Shown: positions 25,524 through 35,045, numbered from the stretch's first letter. The stretch is DNA of 64,000 nt from Pseudonocardia oroxyli (GCF_900102195.1 NZ_FNBE01000007.1:203271-267270), one strand, 5' to 3'. The notes: generated from the sequence alone by a model not told the origin. Numbers and translations: made by a program.

Positions 25524-26287
25524 CGGGCGTCCACGACATAGGCGGCCATCGCGCCGCTGACCTCGCCCTCGCCGAGCTCGGCGGTCATCACCCCTGCGAC
25601 GACGTCCACCGCCTCCTCCAGCTCCCCGCGCTCGAGGATCTGTTGGCGCAGCGGGGTCCCGAGGCAGAAGCCGCGGGCGACGGTGGCGGCGGACGGGGCG
25701 GTGCCGGTGAGCACCACCCGTTCCACCGAGACGTCCGCGAAGCCCGCCTCGGCCAGGTCCTTGCGGACCCGGTCGGGGTCGGTGTAGCCGTGCGGGACGG
25801 CGCTCACGAACCGCGGCGGGTCGCCCGGGAAGGCTGCGTCCAGACCGTGGACCAGCGCGGCGGCGAAGGCGTGGGTGTCGACGGCGTCCCAGGTGGTGAA
25901 CAGGAACCGGCCGCCCGCCCGGCGCGCCGCGGCGTAGGCCGCCGGACGCCGAGGGAGGAACATCACCCCGAAACTGCAGACGACCAGGTCGAACTCCTCG
26001 TCGGGCAGCGCCGTGGCGTCCGCCTGCGCCCAGCGCGCCCGCGGCTCGCGCTGCGCCCCGAGCGCGACCATGGCGGGGTTGAGGTCGGTCGCGACCACCT
26101 CGCACCCGGCGTCGAGCAGCGCGCGGGTGACCACCCCGGTGCCCGCCGCCACCTCCAGCACGCGCCGCGCTCCACCCGTCCGGCCGGCGAGCTCCGCGGC
26201 GAACGGGGCGAAGACCGCCGCCTCCAGACCGGCGGCGTAGGCCGCGGGCATGGTGTCCACCCAGCGGCGGTCGCGCTCATCCGACAT
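25520..26287 (-). CDS. Class I SAM-dependent methyltransferase
   Basis: 255 residues. Motif I VLEVAAGTGVVTRALLDAG near residue 43, acidic motif VVATDLNPAMV near 65, and FDLVVCSFGVMFLP near 100. It resembles UbiE/COQ5-type small-molecule methyltransferases; the acceptor is unknown. ATG at 26287 (MSDERDRRW) is chosen over the in-frame start at 26326 because family similarity begins there. Confidence 0.86.
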   Translation of the reverse strand: MSDERDRRWVDTMPAAYAAGLEAAVFAPFAAELAGRTGGARRVLEVAAGTGVVTRALLDAGCEVVATDLNPAMVALGAQREPRARWAQADATALPDEEFDLVVCSFGVMFLPRRPAAYAAARRAGGRFLFTTWDAVDTHAFAAALVHGLDAAFPGDPPRFVSAVPHGYTDPDRVRKDLAEAGFADVSVERVVLTGTAPSAATVARGFCLGTPLRQQILERGELEEAVDVVAGVMTAELGEGEVSGAMAAYVVDAR

Positions 26288-26388
26288 GGCGGCGGAAGAT
26301 ACTCGGACGAACGGCATGATCGCCATGGCTTCGACGCCTGGCCTGCAGGGTCTTGCCCCTCCGGCCCGTGTGCCGCAGGCTCACCGGG

Positions 26389-27681
26389 GTGACCGCTGCG
26401 GGGCCCCGCGCCCGTCGAGCCGCCCTGCCCGCCCTGGCCGTCGGGATCGTGCCGGCCGCGGCGTTGGTCGTGCTCGGGTCGACGGGGCGCGGCGGCTTCG
26501 CGACCCATCCCGTCGGCGTCCTCGCCCTCGTGGCCGCAGCGGCCCTCAGCCCGCCCGCGTTGTCGGTGTCCCTGCTCGCCTACCTGGCCTCCGCGGTGCT
26601 CGCGGTGGCGACCGAGCATCCGGCGGCGGTGGCGGTGTGGAACGCGATGTGGCTGGTCCCGCTCGCGGTGTCGCAGCTCACGGCGTCGGCGGCGGTCCGG
26701 CGCGGACGGGCCTGGGAGCACGGACTGGTCCTCGCCACCACCGGGGCGGCCGCCCTGGCGACGCTGTTCCTCGTCGCTCCGGACGACCCCTTCGCCGGTG
26801 TCCCCCAGATCGCGCCGGAGGCCTGGCTCGTCACCCTGACGCCGATCGGGGACGCCGTGTCGGTCCTCGGGCTACTCACCCTCCTGGTGCTGCCGATCCG
26901 CCTCGGCCGCGCCGCCCTGACGTCGACCGGGCCGGCCCGCGCCCAGCTCGGCCTGGCGGCCGCGGGCACGGCGTGCGCGCCGCTGACCGTGGTGTTCTGC
27001 CTGCTCCTCGCGGTGGCGCGGAACCCGGGCGCCGTCGATCCGTCGACCGGCTCGGTCGCCTTCCTCGTGGCGCTCGCGGGCGGTGCGGCGGTCGCGTCGA
27101 CCTGCGCCCGCCTGGCCGCGCGGTCGGTCGCCCCCGGCTCGCTCCGGCTCGTGGTCCGCGCGCTGGCGCTCGCCGTCGCGCTGCTCGTCGTGACGGGCGT
27201 CGGCACGCTGCTCACCGCCCCCGGCGCCGGCCTGGCCCCGACGGTGGCGGCGCTGGCGGTCGCGGCGCTCGCCGTGGTCGTGGTCGGCGGGGCGTGGCTC
27301 GGCGCAGCCCGCTTCGCCGACGCCCTCGCCGCCGACAGCCCCGACGACCCCGCCCCGGTCCCCGCCCACGACTCCAGCTCCGGCTCCGGCTCCGACCCCC
27401 GCTCCGCACACGACCCTGCCCCCGACCCCGTCGGCGATCTCGGACCCCCCGCAGGCCCGGCCTCGCCCCGCGCGATTCCCGGCCTCACCCCGCGGGAGAA
27501 CGCGGTCCTCGAGTTGTTGGCCGCCGGGGCGAGCAACGCGGGCATCGCCGCCCAGCTCGTGGTGTCCGAGCGGACCGTCGACGCGCACATCCGCTCCGTG
27601 TTCGGCAAGCTCGATCTGGCCCAGACCCCCGAGACCAACCGCCGCGTCCAGGCCGCTCGCACCTGGCTCGACCAGCACTGA
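26389..27681 (+). CDS. LuxR-type regulator with polytopic membrane N-terminus
   Basis: 430 residues. Roughly residues 10-300 are hydrophobic with about nine to ten membrane helices and no known sensor fold. A Ser/Asp/Pro-rich linker (around 315-350) follows, and residues 366-408 form a NarL/LuxR HTH (LTPRENAVLELLAAGASNAG, then SERTVDAHIRSVFGKL). There is no receiver or kinase domain, so it looks like a membrane-integral one-component regulator. GTG at 26389 is preferred; TTG 26353 and GTG 26368 are in-frame alternatives. Confidence 0.8.
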   Translation: MTAAGPRARRAALPALAVGIVPAAALVVLGSTGRGGFATHPVGVLALVAAAALSPPALSVSLLAYLASAVLAVATEHPAAVAVWNAMWLVPLAVSQLTASAAVRRGRAWEHGLVLATTGAAALATLFLVAPDDPFAGVPQIAPEAWLVTLTPIGDAVSVLGLLTLLVLPIRLGRAALTSTGPARAQLGLAAAGTACAPLTVVFCLLLAVARNPGAVDPSTGSVAFLVALAGGAAVASTCARLAARSVAPGSLRLVVRALALAVALLVVTGVGTLLTAPGAGLAPTVAALAVAALAVVVVGGAWLGAARFADALAADSPDDPAPVPAHDSSSGSGSDPRSAHDPAPDPVGDLGPPAGPASPRAIPGLTPRENAVLELLAAGASNAGIAAQLVVSERTVDAHIRSVFGKLDLAQTPETNRRVQAARTWLDQH

Positions 27682-27739
27682 TGTCGGGTTAGGTGCTGGC
27701 ACCGATGCCTCGGCGGTGCTGTCGAGCCATCGTTCGGCC

Positions 27740-28333
27740 GTGACCTCGACCCTGACCGCCAGCCGGGCTCGCGCACTCCCCGCGCTGTTCGCGACCGTCC
27801 TCACCGCCCTCGTCGCCCGTGTCGGGTTCCTCGCCTGGGAGCCGCGGTTCCCGCTCCGCCCCGAGGACCTGACCGCCGCGTACTGGCCCGCCAACCTCTA
27901 CGTCGGCGGCCCGGCCTTCCTGCTCACCTTCCTCGGCACCGCGGTGTTCCTGGTCGTCCTCGCCCGTGGAGTCCTCGCCTGGGCCGCCGGCGTTCTCGTC
28001 GCCGCGGGGGGAATCCTGTTCAGCCTGGTGATCGTCGCCGAAGCCCTCCCCTACGCCTACGCGGTCGGCGACCCCGCCGAGGTCGAGCGCGTCAACCAGG
28101 CCACCGCCGCCCTCGTCCCCACGATCGTGGGCACCCAGGTCGCGATCGGCCTCGGCGTCGCGATCGGCCTGGTCGGGATGCTCGTGGCCCGCAGCGTTCC
28201 GCGCTGGTTCCCGATCGTCGGCCTCCTCTACCTCGTGGTCTTCTTCGCCCTGCCCGTGGACCTCGGCCTGCCCGGCGAGCTCGCCCAGACCGCACTTCTG
28301 GTCGGGATCGGCTGGTTCGCGGTCAGACGGTGA
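27740..28333 (+). CDS. DUF4386-like membrane protein
   Basis: 197 residues with six hydrophobic segments. The pattern of an N-terminal basic helix, a loop with YWPANLYVGGPAFLL and later VERVNQATAALVP is reminiscent of DUF4386 proteins, whose function is unknown. GTG at 27740 is 58 bp after the membrane LuxR gene and could be its target. Its end overlaps the convergent membrane gene by 11 bp. Confidence 0.65.
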   Translation: MTSTLTASRARALPALFATVLTALVARVGFLAWEPRFPLRPEDLTAAYWPANLYVGGPAFLLTFLGTAVFLVVLARGVLAWAAGVLVAAGGILFSLVIVAEALPYAYAVGDPAEVERVNQATAALVPTIVGTQVAIGLGVAIGLVGMLVARSVPRWFPIVGLLYLVVFFALPVDLGLPGELAQTALLVGIGWFAVRR

Positions 28334-28886
28334 CCCCGTTCGCCATGGCCCGACCGGGCTGCCGGAGCAGGGCGGGCACGGCGGCCAGGCACCCGAGCAG
28401 CACGAGGTCGACCAGGATCGCCAGCCAGCCGACGTTCGCGATCCGGGACACCGGGAAGGCCAGTGCCCCCACCACGACTCCGCCCGCCAGCGGGGCGGGC
28501 ACCCGGCGGAACAGCCCGATCCCCGCGAGCAACAGGGTGAGCGGCCAGCACAGCCCCAACGGCTTGAGCACGACGGCGACCCCCGCAGCGTCGATCAGGT
28601 CCACCCCACCGAGACCCACCTCGACCGTGTTGAACCCGTAACCCACCACACCCGCGCAGCCGAGCATCCCGACCACCAGCACCGGAGCGGCGAGCCTCGA
28701 CCCGGCGAGCCAGGAGGCGAGCCGCACGACGAGCAGCCCACCCACCGCCCCGCCCACGATGTGGAACAGGGCGGCGAGGGGATCGTTCCACCCGTGCAGC
28801 GTGTAGAGGATCGAGGAGACCAGGGTCAGGGCGAGGGAGGCGACGACCGAGGCGGTCAGCGTGCGGTCCACGGGCTGGGTGTCCAT
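28323..28886 (-). CDS. Membrane protein of unknown function
   Basis: 187 residues from ATG 28886 with five to six membrane segments; HGWNDPLAALFHIVGGAVGG near residue 30 is the only distinctive loop. It is head-to-head with the histidine kinase gene (130-bp gap), so it may share regulation with or be controlled by that two-component system. Confidence 0.72.
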   Translation of the reverse strand: MDTQPVDRTLTASVVASLALTLVSSILYTLHGWNDPLAALFHIVGGAVGGLLVVRLASWLAGSRLAAPVLVVGMLGCAGVVGYGFNTVEVGLGGVDLIDAAGVAVVLKPLGLCWPLTLLLAGIGLFRRVPAPLAGGVVVGALAFPVSRIANVGWLAILVDLVLLGCLAAVPALLRQPGRAMANGVTV

Positions 28887-29016
28887 GCCCGTCGACGCTA
28901 GGAACCTCGGAGGCGGCGCAGAACGAGGTGGGCCGCCGACCCTCGTGGGGAAAACCGCAGACGGTCCGGAGGTCCTCCCCCTCCCCAACCGATCGTCCGG
29001 CTGCGATGCTCCTGCC

Positions 29017-30993
29017 ATGACCCGTCTGCTCCTGACGAGCTGGGGTGTCCTCGCCGCGGTCGCGCTCGGGATCCAGCTGGTCCGGGCGGACGTGCTGGCC
29101 ACCCTCGGCCCGTCCTGGTCCCTGTCGTTCGTCGTCACGGTCGGGCTCGGCATCTGGGCCTGCCACGTCGAGCCGCACAACCGTGCGGCGGTGCGGCTGC
29201 TGCTGTTCGGCTGCGTGGCCCTGACGTGGCTCGCCGTGTCGGTGGGGCTCATCGCGGACGGGATGTCCGTGGTCGGGAACCTCGTCGCCCAGACCCTGGG
29301 GCTCGCCATGGTCACGGCGCAGGCCGCGGCCCTGGTCCGCTACCCCGACGGTGTGCCGCACCTCGCCGCCGAGCGGTGGCTGGTCGGCGTCCTCGGCGGG
29401 CTCACGCTATTGCTCCCGATCGGGCTGCTGCTCACTTCGCCGACGGTCGTCCCGACCTGGATCCTGCAGTTCAGCCGGGACTCCGACGGCCTGGTGCTGC
29501 CGGTTCTCCCGAGTCCGCTCCACGTCGGGGGGCCGGACCTCGAGGTGCTCGACCGTTCGGCGCTCGCGATCGCGCCGCTGCTCGCCGTCGCGATCATGGC
29601 GCTGCGCTATCGGCGGCTCGACGCCGCCGCCCGGTTGCGGATGGGCTGGCCGGTCGTCGCCGCGCTGATCCTGGTGCTGGGGCTGGTCGTCAACGCCTTG
29701 GCCGAGGCGGGCGCGTTGCCACACCTCGTCGGCGACGGTGTGCTCATCGCCTGCCACGTCCTGCTCCCGGTGGCGTTGGGGATCGGGATCGCGCGGCCGA
29801 ACCTGCTCGACGCGCTGGGCGCCGTCCGCCGCACCCTCCCGTACGCCATCCTGTCGCTGCTGATCCTCGGCACCTACGTCGCCGCGGCCGGAGCGCTGGG
29901 GATGACGGTCGGCGGCCGGAACCTGCAGGTGGCGGTGGTGGTCGCGGTCGTGGCGGCGCTCGCGCTCGAGCCGCTGCGGCGCACCCTGCTCAGCCGCGCC
30001 CGCCGGCTCACCCTCGGCGAGGACGTCCCACGGGACGAGCTGCTCCTCCGGCTCGGCGACACCCTCGAACACACCCTCGACCGCCGCGCGCTCACCGAGT
30101 CGATCGCGGAGACCGCCCGCGAGGGCCTCGGCGCGCACTGGGTCCGGGTCGGCGAGGTCCATGTCGGCCGCCCACTGCGGCCCGGCGAGCGTCCCACCGC
30201 CACGGCCCGGATCGCGGAGGTCGGCGAGATGTCGTGCGGTCCCGCACTCGGCGGGCGCCCCCGCACGCGGGCCCGGCTCGACACGCTGGCCCGCCAGGCC
30301 ACGATGGCCCTCACCAACGCTCGGCTCGCCGACGAGCTCGCCGCCCGACTGGCCGAGATCGAGGCCTCCCGCCAGCGGATCGTCGCGGCCGAGGAGACCG
30401 CCCGCCGTCGCCTCGAACGTGACCTGCACGACGGTGCCCAGCAGGACCTCGCCGCCCTCCTCACCCGGATCGCGCTGGCCCGCAGGCAGCTCGCACGCAC
30501 GGACGTCGAGCGGCTGGACGCCACCCTGGAGACCCTGCAGTCCGACGCCGCGGAGGCGATGCGCAACCTGCGCGACCTCGTCTCCGGCATCCACGAGACC
30601 ACACTGGCCGACCAGGGGTTGGTGGCCGCCGTCGAGAGTCGGGCGGGGAAGCTGCCGATCCCGGTCGAGGTGAGCTGTGGGCCCGGTGTCCGCGACGGGA
30701 GGCTGGCGGCGGCGATCGAGAGCACCGCGTTCTTCACCGTCTGCGAGGCGCTGGCCAACACGCTCAAGCACGGTGGTGCCCAACGCGCGACGATCCGCAT
30801 GGTGCTCGCGGGCGACAGGCTCCGGATCGAGGTGGTCGACGACGGCCGCGGCTTCGACCCGGCCGCCGTGCGGGGCGCGACGGGCCTGGTCGGCCTGCGC
30901 GATCGCATCGCCGCCGTGGGCGGGACCCTCGAGGTCGACTCCGCACCCGGTACCGGCACCCGCCTGACCGCCGTCGTCCCAGCGGGAGCGTGA
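29017..30993 (+). CDS. NarL-type sensor histidine kinase
   Basis: 658 residues. About ten membrane segments fill residues 1-320, a GAF-like/dimer linker follows, and the HisKA_3 box RRLERDLHDGAQQDLA carries the phosphoacceptor His471. The HATPase part has an N-box (EALANTLKHGG) near 580, DDGRGFDP near 607 and GTGTRLTAVVP at the end. The response regulator starts 4 bp after the stop, so the pair is cognate. ATG at 29017. Confidence 0.92.
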   Translation: MTRLLLTSWGVLAAVALGIQLVRADVLATLGPSWSLSFVVTVGLGIWACHVEPHNRAAVRLLLFGCVALTWLAVSVGLIADGMSVVGNLVAQTLGLAMVTAQAAALVRYPDGVPHLAAERWLVGVLGGLTLLLPIGLLLTSPTVVPTWILQFSRDSDGLVLPVLPSPLHVGGPDLEVLDRSALAIAPLLAVAIMALRYRRLDAAARLRMGWPVVAALILVLGLVVNALAEAGALPHLVGDGVLIACHVLLPVALGIGIARPNLLDALGAVRRTLPYAILSLLILGTYVAAAGALGMTVGGRNLQVAVVVAVVAALALEPLRRTLLSRARRLTLGEDVPRDELLLRLGDTLEHTLDRRALTESIAETAREGLGAHWVRVGEVHVGRPLRPGERPTATARIAEVGEMSCGPALGGRPRTRARLDTLARQATMALTNARLADELAARLAEIEASRQRIVAAEETARRRLERDLHDGAQQDLAALLTRIALARRQLARTDVERLDATLETLQSDAAEAMRNLRDLVSGIHETTLADQGLVAAVESRAGKLPIPVEVSCGPGVRDGRLAAAIESTAFFTVCEALANTLKHGGAQRATIRMVLAGDRLRIEVVDDGRGFDPAAVRGATGLVGLRDRIAAVGGTLEVDSAPGTGTRLTAVVPAGA

Positions 30994-30997
30994 CACC

Positions 30998-31642
30998 GTG
31001 CGGGTGATCGTGGCGGACGACCACTACCTGCTGCGCGAGGGCCTGCGCGCCCTCCTGACGGACGGCGGGGTGGAGGTCTGCGCTGCCGTGGCCTCCGCTC
31101 CGGAGCTGGTCGCCGCGGTCGACGAGCTCGGGCCGGACGCGGTGATCACGGACATCCGCATGCCCGCGGGCACCGAGGGCATCGCGGCGGCCCACGAGAT
31201 CAGGGCCCGGCACCCGTCCGTCGGGGTGGTCGTCCTGTCCCAGCACGCCGACGGGTCCTACGCCGACGCGCTGCTCGCCCACGGCACCGACGGGCTCGCC
31301 TACCTGCTGAAGGAGCGCGTGGGAGACGTCGCCGAGCTCATGCGCGCCCTCGGCGAGGTCTGCGCGGGCCGAACCGCGCTGGACACCCGGATCGTCGACA
31401 CCCTGATCGCCCGCCGCCGCACCCACGCGGTCGACGCCCTCTCGGAGCGGGAACGCTCCGTCCTCCACGAGATGGCCCGCGGCCTGACGAACATCGGCAT
31501 CGCCCGGGCCCTGCACCTCTCGGAGTCCGCGGTGGAGAAGCACGTGTCCGCGATCTTCGGCAAGCTCAGTCCCGACGGCGCCCCCACCACCCACCGCCGG
31601 GTCGCCGCCGTCCTCGCCTACATCGCAGGCGACACGGCTTAG
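30998..31642 (+). CDS. NarL/FixJ-type response regulator
   Basis: 214 residues. The receiver domain has acidic D7-D8, phosphoacceptor D52 (VITDIRMP), S81 and K105 (YLLKERV). The LuxR HTH spans residues 148-192 (LSERERSVLHEMARGLTNIG, ending SAIFGKLSP). GTG at 30998. It is the partner of the adjacent histidine kinase; targets are not evident beyond the divergent membrane gene. Confidence 0.94.
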   Translation: MRVIVADDHYLLREGLRALLTDGGVEVCAAVASAPELVAAVDELGPDAVITDIRMPAGTEGIAAAHEIRARHPSVGVVVLSQHADGSYADALLAHGTDGLAYLLKERVGDVAELMRALGEVCAGRTALDTRIVDTLIARRRTHAVDALSERERSVLHEMARGLTNIGIARALHLSESAVEKHVSAIFGKLSPDGAPTTHRRVAAVLAYIAGDTA

Positions 31643-32292
31643 TACCCCGTCGCGGGAGCCTGCCCCGGCTCGAAAACCATGATCGCGTCGTCGAAGCCCG
31701 CGTCGGCGTAGACCTCGAGATCGGCGGCATCGGACACGGCGGTCACGACGGCGCGCCCGCCGCCCGCGGCGCGGAAGCGGGCCAGGGCTTCGACGATCTG
31801 GGCCGGGGAGGTGCGGTGGGCGGAGGCGATCCAGCCGTCGTACCGCCGCGCGGCCTTCTCCACGTTCCTGCCCCACGAGCCGAGCAGCAGCGGCACGCCG
31901 AGCGGCCGCAGGTCGTCCACCTGCGCGTCGAGGGTGCGGAACCGCGCGGCGAAGTCCTTGCCCAGCAAGGCGTGGTCGGCCTCCGTCGAACCCGGGCTGA
32001 CCCCCAGGGTCAGCCGCTCCCCCGCCACCGCCTGCAACGAGCGGATCTTGTGGGCGAGCTCGGCGGGATGGTGCAAGGGGACCTGGAGGGTCGCCGTGCC
32101 GACCTCGACCCCCGGCACCGCGACCGCCGCGGCGGCCAGGGCGACGAAGGGGTCGGGCACGAAGCCGGCCCGCCCGATGATCTGCGGGATCCACAGGCTC
32201 TCGAAGCCGGCGTCGACCAGCAGACGTGCGCGGTCGACCACGGGGAAGGGCGCGCCGGGGCCCAGGTGGGCCAGGTAGGCGCCGACCCTCAT
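31639..32292 (-). CDS. Short luciferase-like (LLM) oxidoreductase
   Basis: 217 residues, shorter than the usual 280-340 for LLM enzymes. It keeps the N-terminal strand RVGAYLAHLGPG, FESLWIPQIIGR, LTLGVSPGSTEADHALLG and VPLLLGSWGRN, but lacks most of the insertion between strands. It may be a compact subfamily or one that lost the substrate loop. The ATG at 32292 overlaps the stop of the acetoacetyl-CoA synthetase gene (ATGA). It is the last gene of the lipid/CoA run. Confidence 0.8.
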   Translation of the reverse strand: MRVGAYLAHLGPGAPFPVVDRARLLVDAGFESLWIPQIIGRAGFVPDPFVALAAAAVAVPGVEVGTATLQVPLHHPAELAHKIRSLQAVAGERLTLGVSPGSTEADHALLGKDFAARFRTLDAQVDDLRPLGVPLLLGSWGRNVEKAARRYDGWIASAHRTSPAQIVEALARFRAAGGGRAVVTAVSDAADLEVYADAGFDDAIMVFEPGQAPATGY

Positions 32293-34211
32293 CGGCGGGA
32301 CGCGGCGAAGTCCGCGTACCAGCGCAACGCGTCCGGATCGTCGACCGAGGCGATGTTGGCGGCCTTCTCCAGGGCCCGCCCGGCGAGCAGCTTCTTGACC
32401 GGGACCTCCATCTTCTTGCCGCTCAACGTGTGCGGCACGGCCGGGGCCTCGACGATCTCGTCCGGGACGTGGCGCGCGGTGAGCCGGGCGCGCAGCGTCG
32501 AGACGATCGTGTCCTTCAGCGCGGAGTCCAGCGCCACCCCGGGGGCCGGGACGACGAACAGACCCAGCCAGTAGCCGTCGTCCGGCTGGTCGACACCGAC
32601 CACCAGCGACTCGCTGATCTCGGGCAGCGTCTCGAGGACGTCGTAGAAGTCCGCGGTGCCCAGCCGCACGCCCTGCCGGTTCAGCGTGGAGTCCGACCGG
32701 CCGTGGATGGTCAGGCTGCCGTCCGCGTGCAGCGTGACGAAGTCACCGTGGCGCCACACCCCCGGCCAGGTGTCGAAGTACGTCTCGGTGTACCGCGCGA
32801 AGTCCGGGTCGTTCCACAGCGAGACCGGCATCGACGGCATCGGCTGGGTGACGACGAGGTCCCCCACCTCGTCCACGACGGGCTCGCCCTCCTCGGACCA
32901 GGCCGCGCAGTCCACACCGGCCAGTCGTCCGCCGATCCGGCCCACCTGCACCGGCGCGTACTCGTTCGCTCCGACGAACGAGCCGGAGACGTCCGTGCCG
33001 CCGCTGGTGGAGTCGATCCGCACGTCCGCGCCGATGTCGTCCCTGATCCAGTGGTAGCCCGCCGCGGGCAGGGCCGAGCCGCTGACCATCACGTGGCGCA
33101 ACCGGCCGAAGTCCAGGCCGGGCTCGGTGGTGGAGGCCGTCACCACCGCCGCGCCCAGCAGCATCACGTCCGTGCCGGTGCGGGCGGCCGTCTCCCAGAC
33201 CGCGCTGCCGCGCGGGCTGCCCTCGTACAGCACGATGCTCGCGCCGTGCAGCAGCGCGCCGAGCTGCATGTTCCACAGCGCCCAGCCGGTCGAGGTGAAC
33301 GCGAACATCCGCTCACCCTCGCGGAGCCCGGCGTAGAGACCCGCCCACAGGTGACCCTGCAGCGCGATCCCGCCGTGGCCGTGCACGAGGCCCTTGGGGA
33401 GGCCGGTGGTGCCGGAGGTGAAGAGCACCCAGAGCGGGTGCGAGAACTCGACCTGGGCGAACTCCGGCGCCGCGTTCCCGGAGACGACGTCCGCCCACTC
33501 CACCGAGTCGGGCGGCGCGGGCCGTACGAACGCGTAGGGGACGTGCACGAACGCCCGCACCGTCGGCAGCCGGTCCCGCAGCGTCGCGACGACGTCCGCC
33601 CGGTCGACCACGCGGCCGTTCCAGTGGTAGCCGTCCGCCGCGATGAGCACGGTCGGCTCCAGCTGCGCGAGCCGGCCGATGGTGCCCTCGGCGCCGAAGT
33701 CCGGGGGGCAGCAGGACCACACCGCCCCGACAGCCGCGGTCGCGAGCAGGCCGATCACCGCGTGTTCGGTGTTCGGCAGGTAGGCGCAGACCCGGTCCCC
33801 CGGCCGCACCCCCACCGCGCGCAGCCAGGCCGCGAGGGCCGCGACCGACCGCCGCAGCGCGGCCCAGGTGACGTCTCGCGGCGGCGCGCCGCCCTCCCGC
33901 ACGCACAGCAGCGCGACGTCGGTGTCCGCACCCCGGCGCAGGGCCTGCTCGGCCCAGTTCAGCCGCGCCCCGGTGAACCACCGGGTGCGCGGCATCGGGT
34001 CCGGGGTGCGGACCTCCGACCAGGGAGCGGAGAACCCGACGCCGTAGTAGTCCACGATGGACGTCCAGAAGCGGTCGAGGTCGGCGACCGACCAGGCCCA
34101 CAGCGCGTCGTGGTCCGCGAACGGCCGCCCTTCGCGCTCCGCGAGCCAGTCCAGGTACTCGCGCAGTGCGGACCCCTCGATCCGGGCCGCCGTCGGGCGC
34201 CAGAGCGTCAT
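32289..34211 (-). CDS. Acetoacetate-CoA ligase
   Basis: A 640-residue adenylate-forming enzyme. The AMP-binding P-loop FTSGTTGLPKGLVHGHGG is near residue 270, IHGRSDSTLNRQGVRLGTAD near 510 and the catalytic lysine region LSGKKMEVPVKKLL near 600. Acetoacetyl-CoA synthetases activate acetoacetate for CoA-linked lipid or ketone metabolism. ATG at 34211 (MTLWRPTAARIEGS) fits the family; the ORF upstream runs into a palindrome. Confidence 0.93.
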   Translation of the reverse strand: MTLWRPTAARIEGSALREYLDWLAEREGRPFADHDALWAWSVADLDRFWTSIVDYYGVGFSAPWSEVRTPDPMPRTRWFTGARLNWAEQALRRGADTDVALLCVREGGAPPRDVTWAALRRSVAALAAWLRAVGVRPGDRVCAYLPNTEHAVIGLLATAAVGAVWSCCPPDFGAEGTIGRLAQLEPTVLIAADGYHWNGRVVDRADVVATLRDRLPTVRAFVHVPYAFVRPAPPDSVEWADVVSGNAAPEFAQVEFSHPLWVLFTSGTTGLPKGLVHGHGGIALQGHLWAGLYAGLREGERMFAFTSTGWALWNMQLGALLHGASIVLYEGSPRGSAVWETAARTGTDVMLLGAAVVTASTTEPGLDFGRLRHVMVSGSALPAAGYHWIRDDIGADVRIDSTSGGTDVSGSFVGANEYAPVQVGRIGGRLAGVDCAAWSEEGEPVVDEVGDLVVTQPMPSMPVSLWNDPDFARYTETYFDTWPGVWRHGDFVTLHADGSLTIHGRSDSTLNRQGVRLGTADFYDVLETLPEISESLVVGVDQPDDGYWLGLFVVPAPGVALDSALKDTIVSTLRARLTARHVPDEIVEAPAVPHTLSGKKMEVPVKKLLAGRALEKAANIASVDDPDALRWYADFAASRR

Positions 34212-34229
34212 CCCACTCCCGTTCGTGGT

Positions 34230-34271
34230 CGTGCGTGGTAAGTGGTGCCAGAGCACCACTTACCACGCACG
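34230..34271. repeat. Perfect 19-nt-arm palindrome, copy 2
   Basis: CGTGCGTGGTAAGTGGTGC, loop CAGA, then the exact complement. Compared with the copy at 23960-24001 one base pair is reversed (A-T to T-A) in both arms. It lies between the SDR stop and the start of the acetoacetate-CoA ligase gene, all on the minus strand, so it could shape an intercistronic transcript. Confidence 0.85.
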
Positions 34272-34288
34272 GGCGGCGGAGCCGCAGG

Positions 34289-35044
34289 TCAGACGAGCGA
34301 GGCGGTGAGGCCGCCGTCGAGCACGTAAGCGCTGCCCGTGACCCAGGAGGCGCGGTCGGAGGCCAGGAACGCCGCCACCTCGGCGATGTCCTGCGGCGTG
34401 CCCAGCCGGCCCTGCTTCTGCGCGACCAGGTCGCCGAAGGGCACCTGGGTGGCCGCCTCGAAGTCCGGGACGAGCCGCTCGACCATCGCCGTGTCCGCGA
34501 AGCCGGGGCACACGGCGTTGAACCGCACGCCCGTCGGCCGCATCTCGACGGCCGCGACCCGGGTCATCTGGATCAGCGCGGCCTTCGAGGCGCAGTACGA
34601 GCCCAGCAGCGGGCTGCCGCCGATACCCGCGATCGACGCGATGTTGACGACGTTGCCCTTCGACTCGATCAGGTGACCGATCGCGGCCTTCATCGCGACG
34701 AACGGCCCGCGCACGTTGACGGCGTGGATCCGCTCGAAGCTCTCCGTGGACTGCTGCAGCAGCGGCGAGGAGATCTCGATACCCGCGTTGTTGACGAGCA
34801 CGTCCAGCCCGCCGAGCAGCCCCACCGCCTCGGCCACCGCGTTCTGGACCTGCGCCTCGTCCGTCACGTCGCAGTTCGCGACGCCCACGGCGCCGATCTC
34901 GTCCGCCGTCGCCTTGGCCGTGTCCGCGTTGATGTCGCTGACCACGACGCGCGCACCGCGCTCGGTGAACAGCGTCGCGATGGCCTTGCCGATCCCCGCC
35001 CCGGAACCGGTGACGAAGACCCTCTTACCGTCGAGCTCTGCCAT
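34289..35044 (-). CDS. SDR family NAD(P)-dependent oxidoreductase
   Basis: A 251-residue classical SDR: cofactor motif TGSGAGIGKAIA at 11-22, NNAGIEISSP near 90, catalytic Ser near 140 and YCASKAALIQ near 153, with the terminal GSAYVLDGGLTA. D39 after the second strand (VVSDINAD) favours NAD over NADP. The LLM gene lies only 1 bp upstream. A role in beta-oxidation or alcohol oxidation of a CoA-linked substrate is inferred from context. Confidence 0.92.
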   Translation of the reverse strand: MAELDGKRVFVTGSGAGIGKAIATLFTERGARVVVSDINADTAKATADEIGAVGVANCDVTDEAQVQNAVAEAVGLLGGLDVLVNNAGIEISSPLLQQSTESFERIHAVNVRGPFVAMKAAIGHLIESKGNVVNIASIAGIGGSPLLGSYCASKAALIQMTRVAAVEMRPTGVRFNAVCPGFADTAMVERLVPDFEAATQVPFGDLVAQKQGRLGTPQDIAEVAAFLASDRASWVTGSAYVLDGGLTASLV

Positions 35045-35045
35045 G

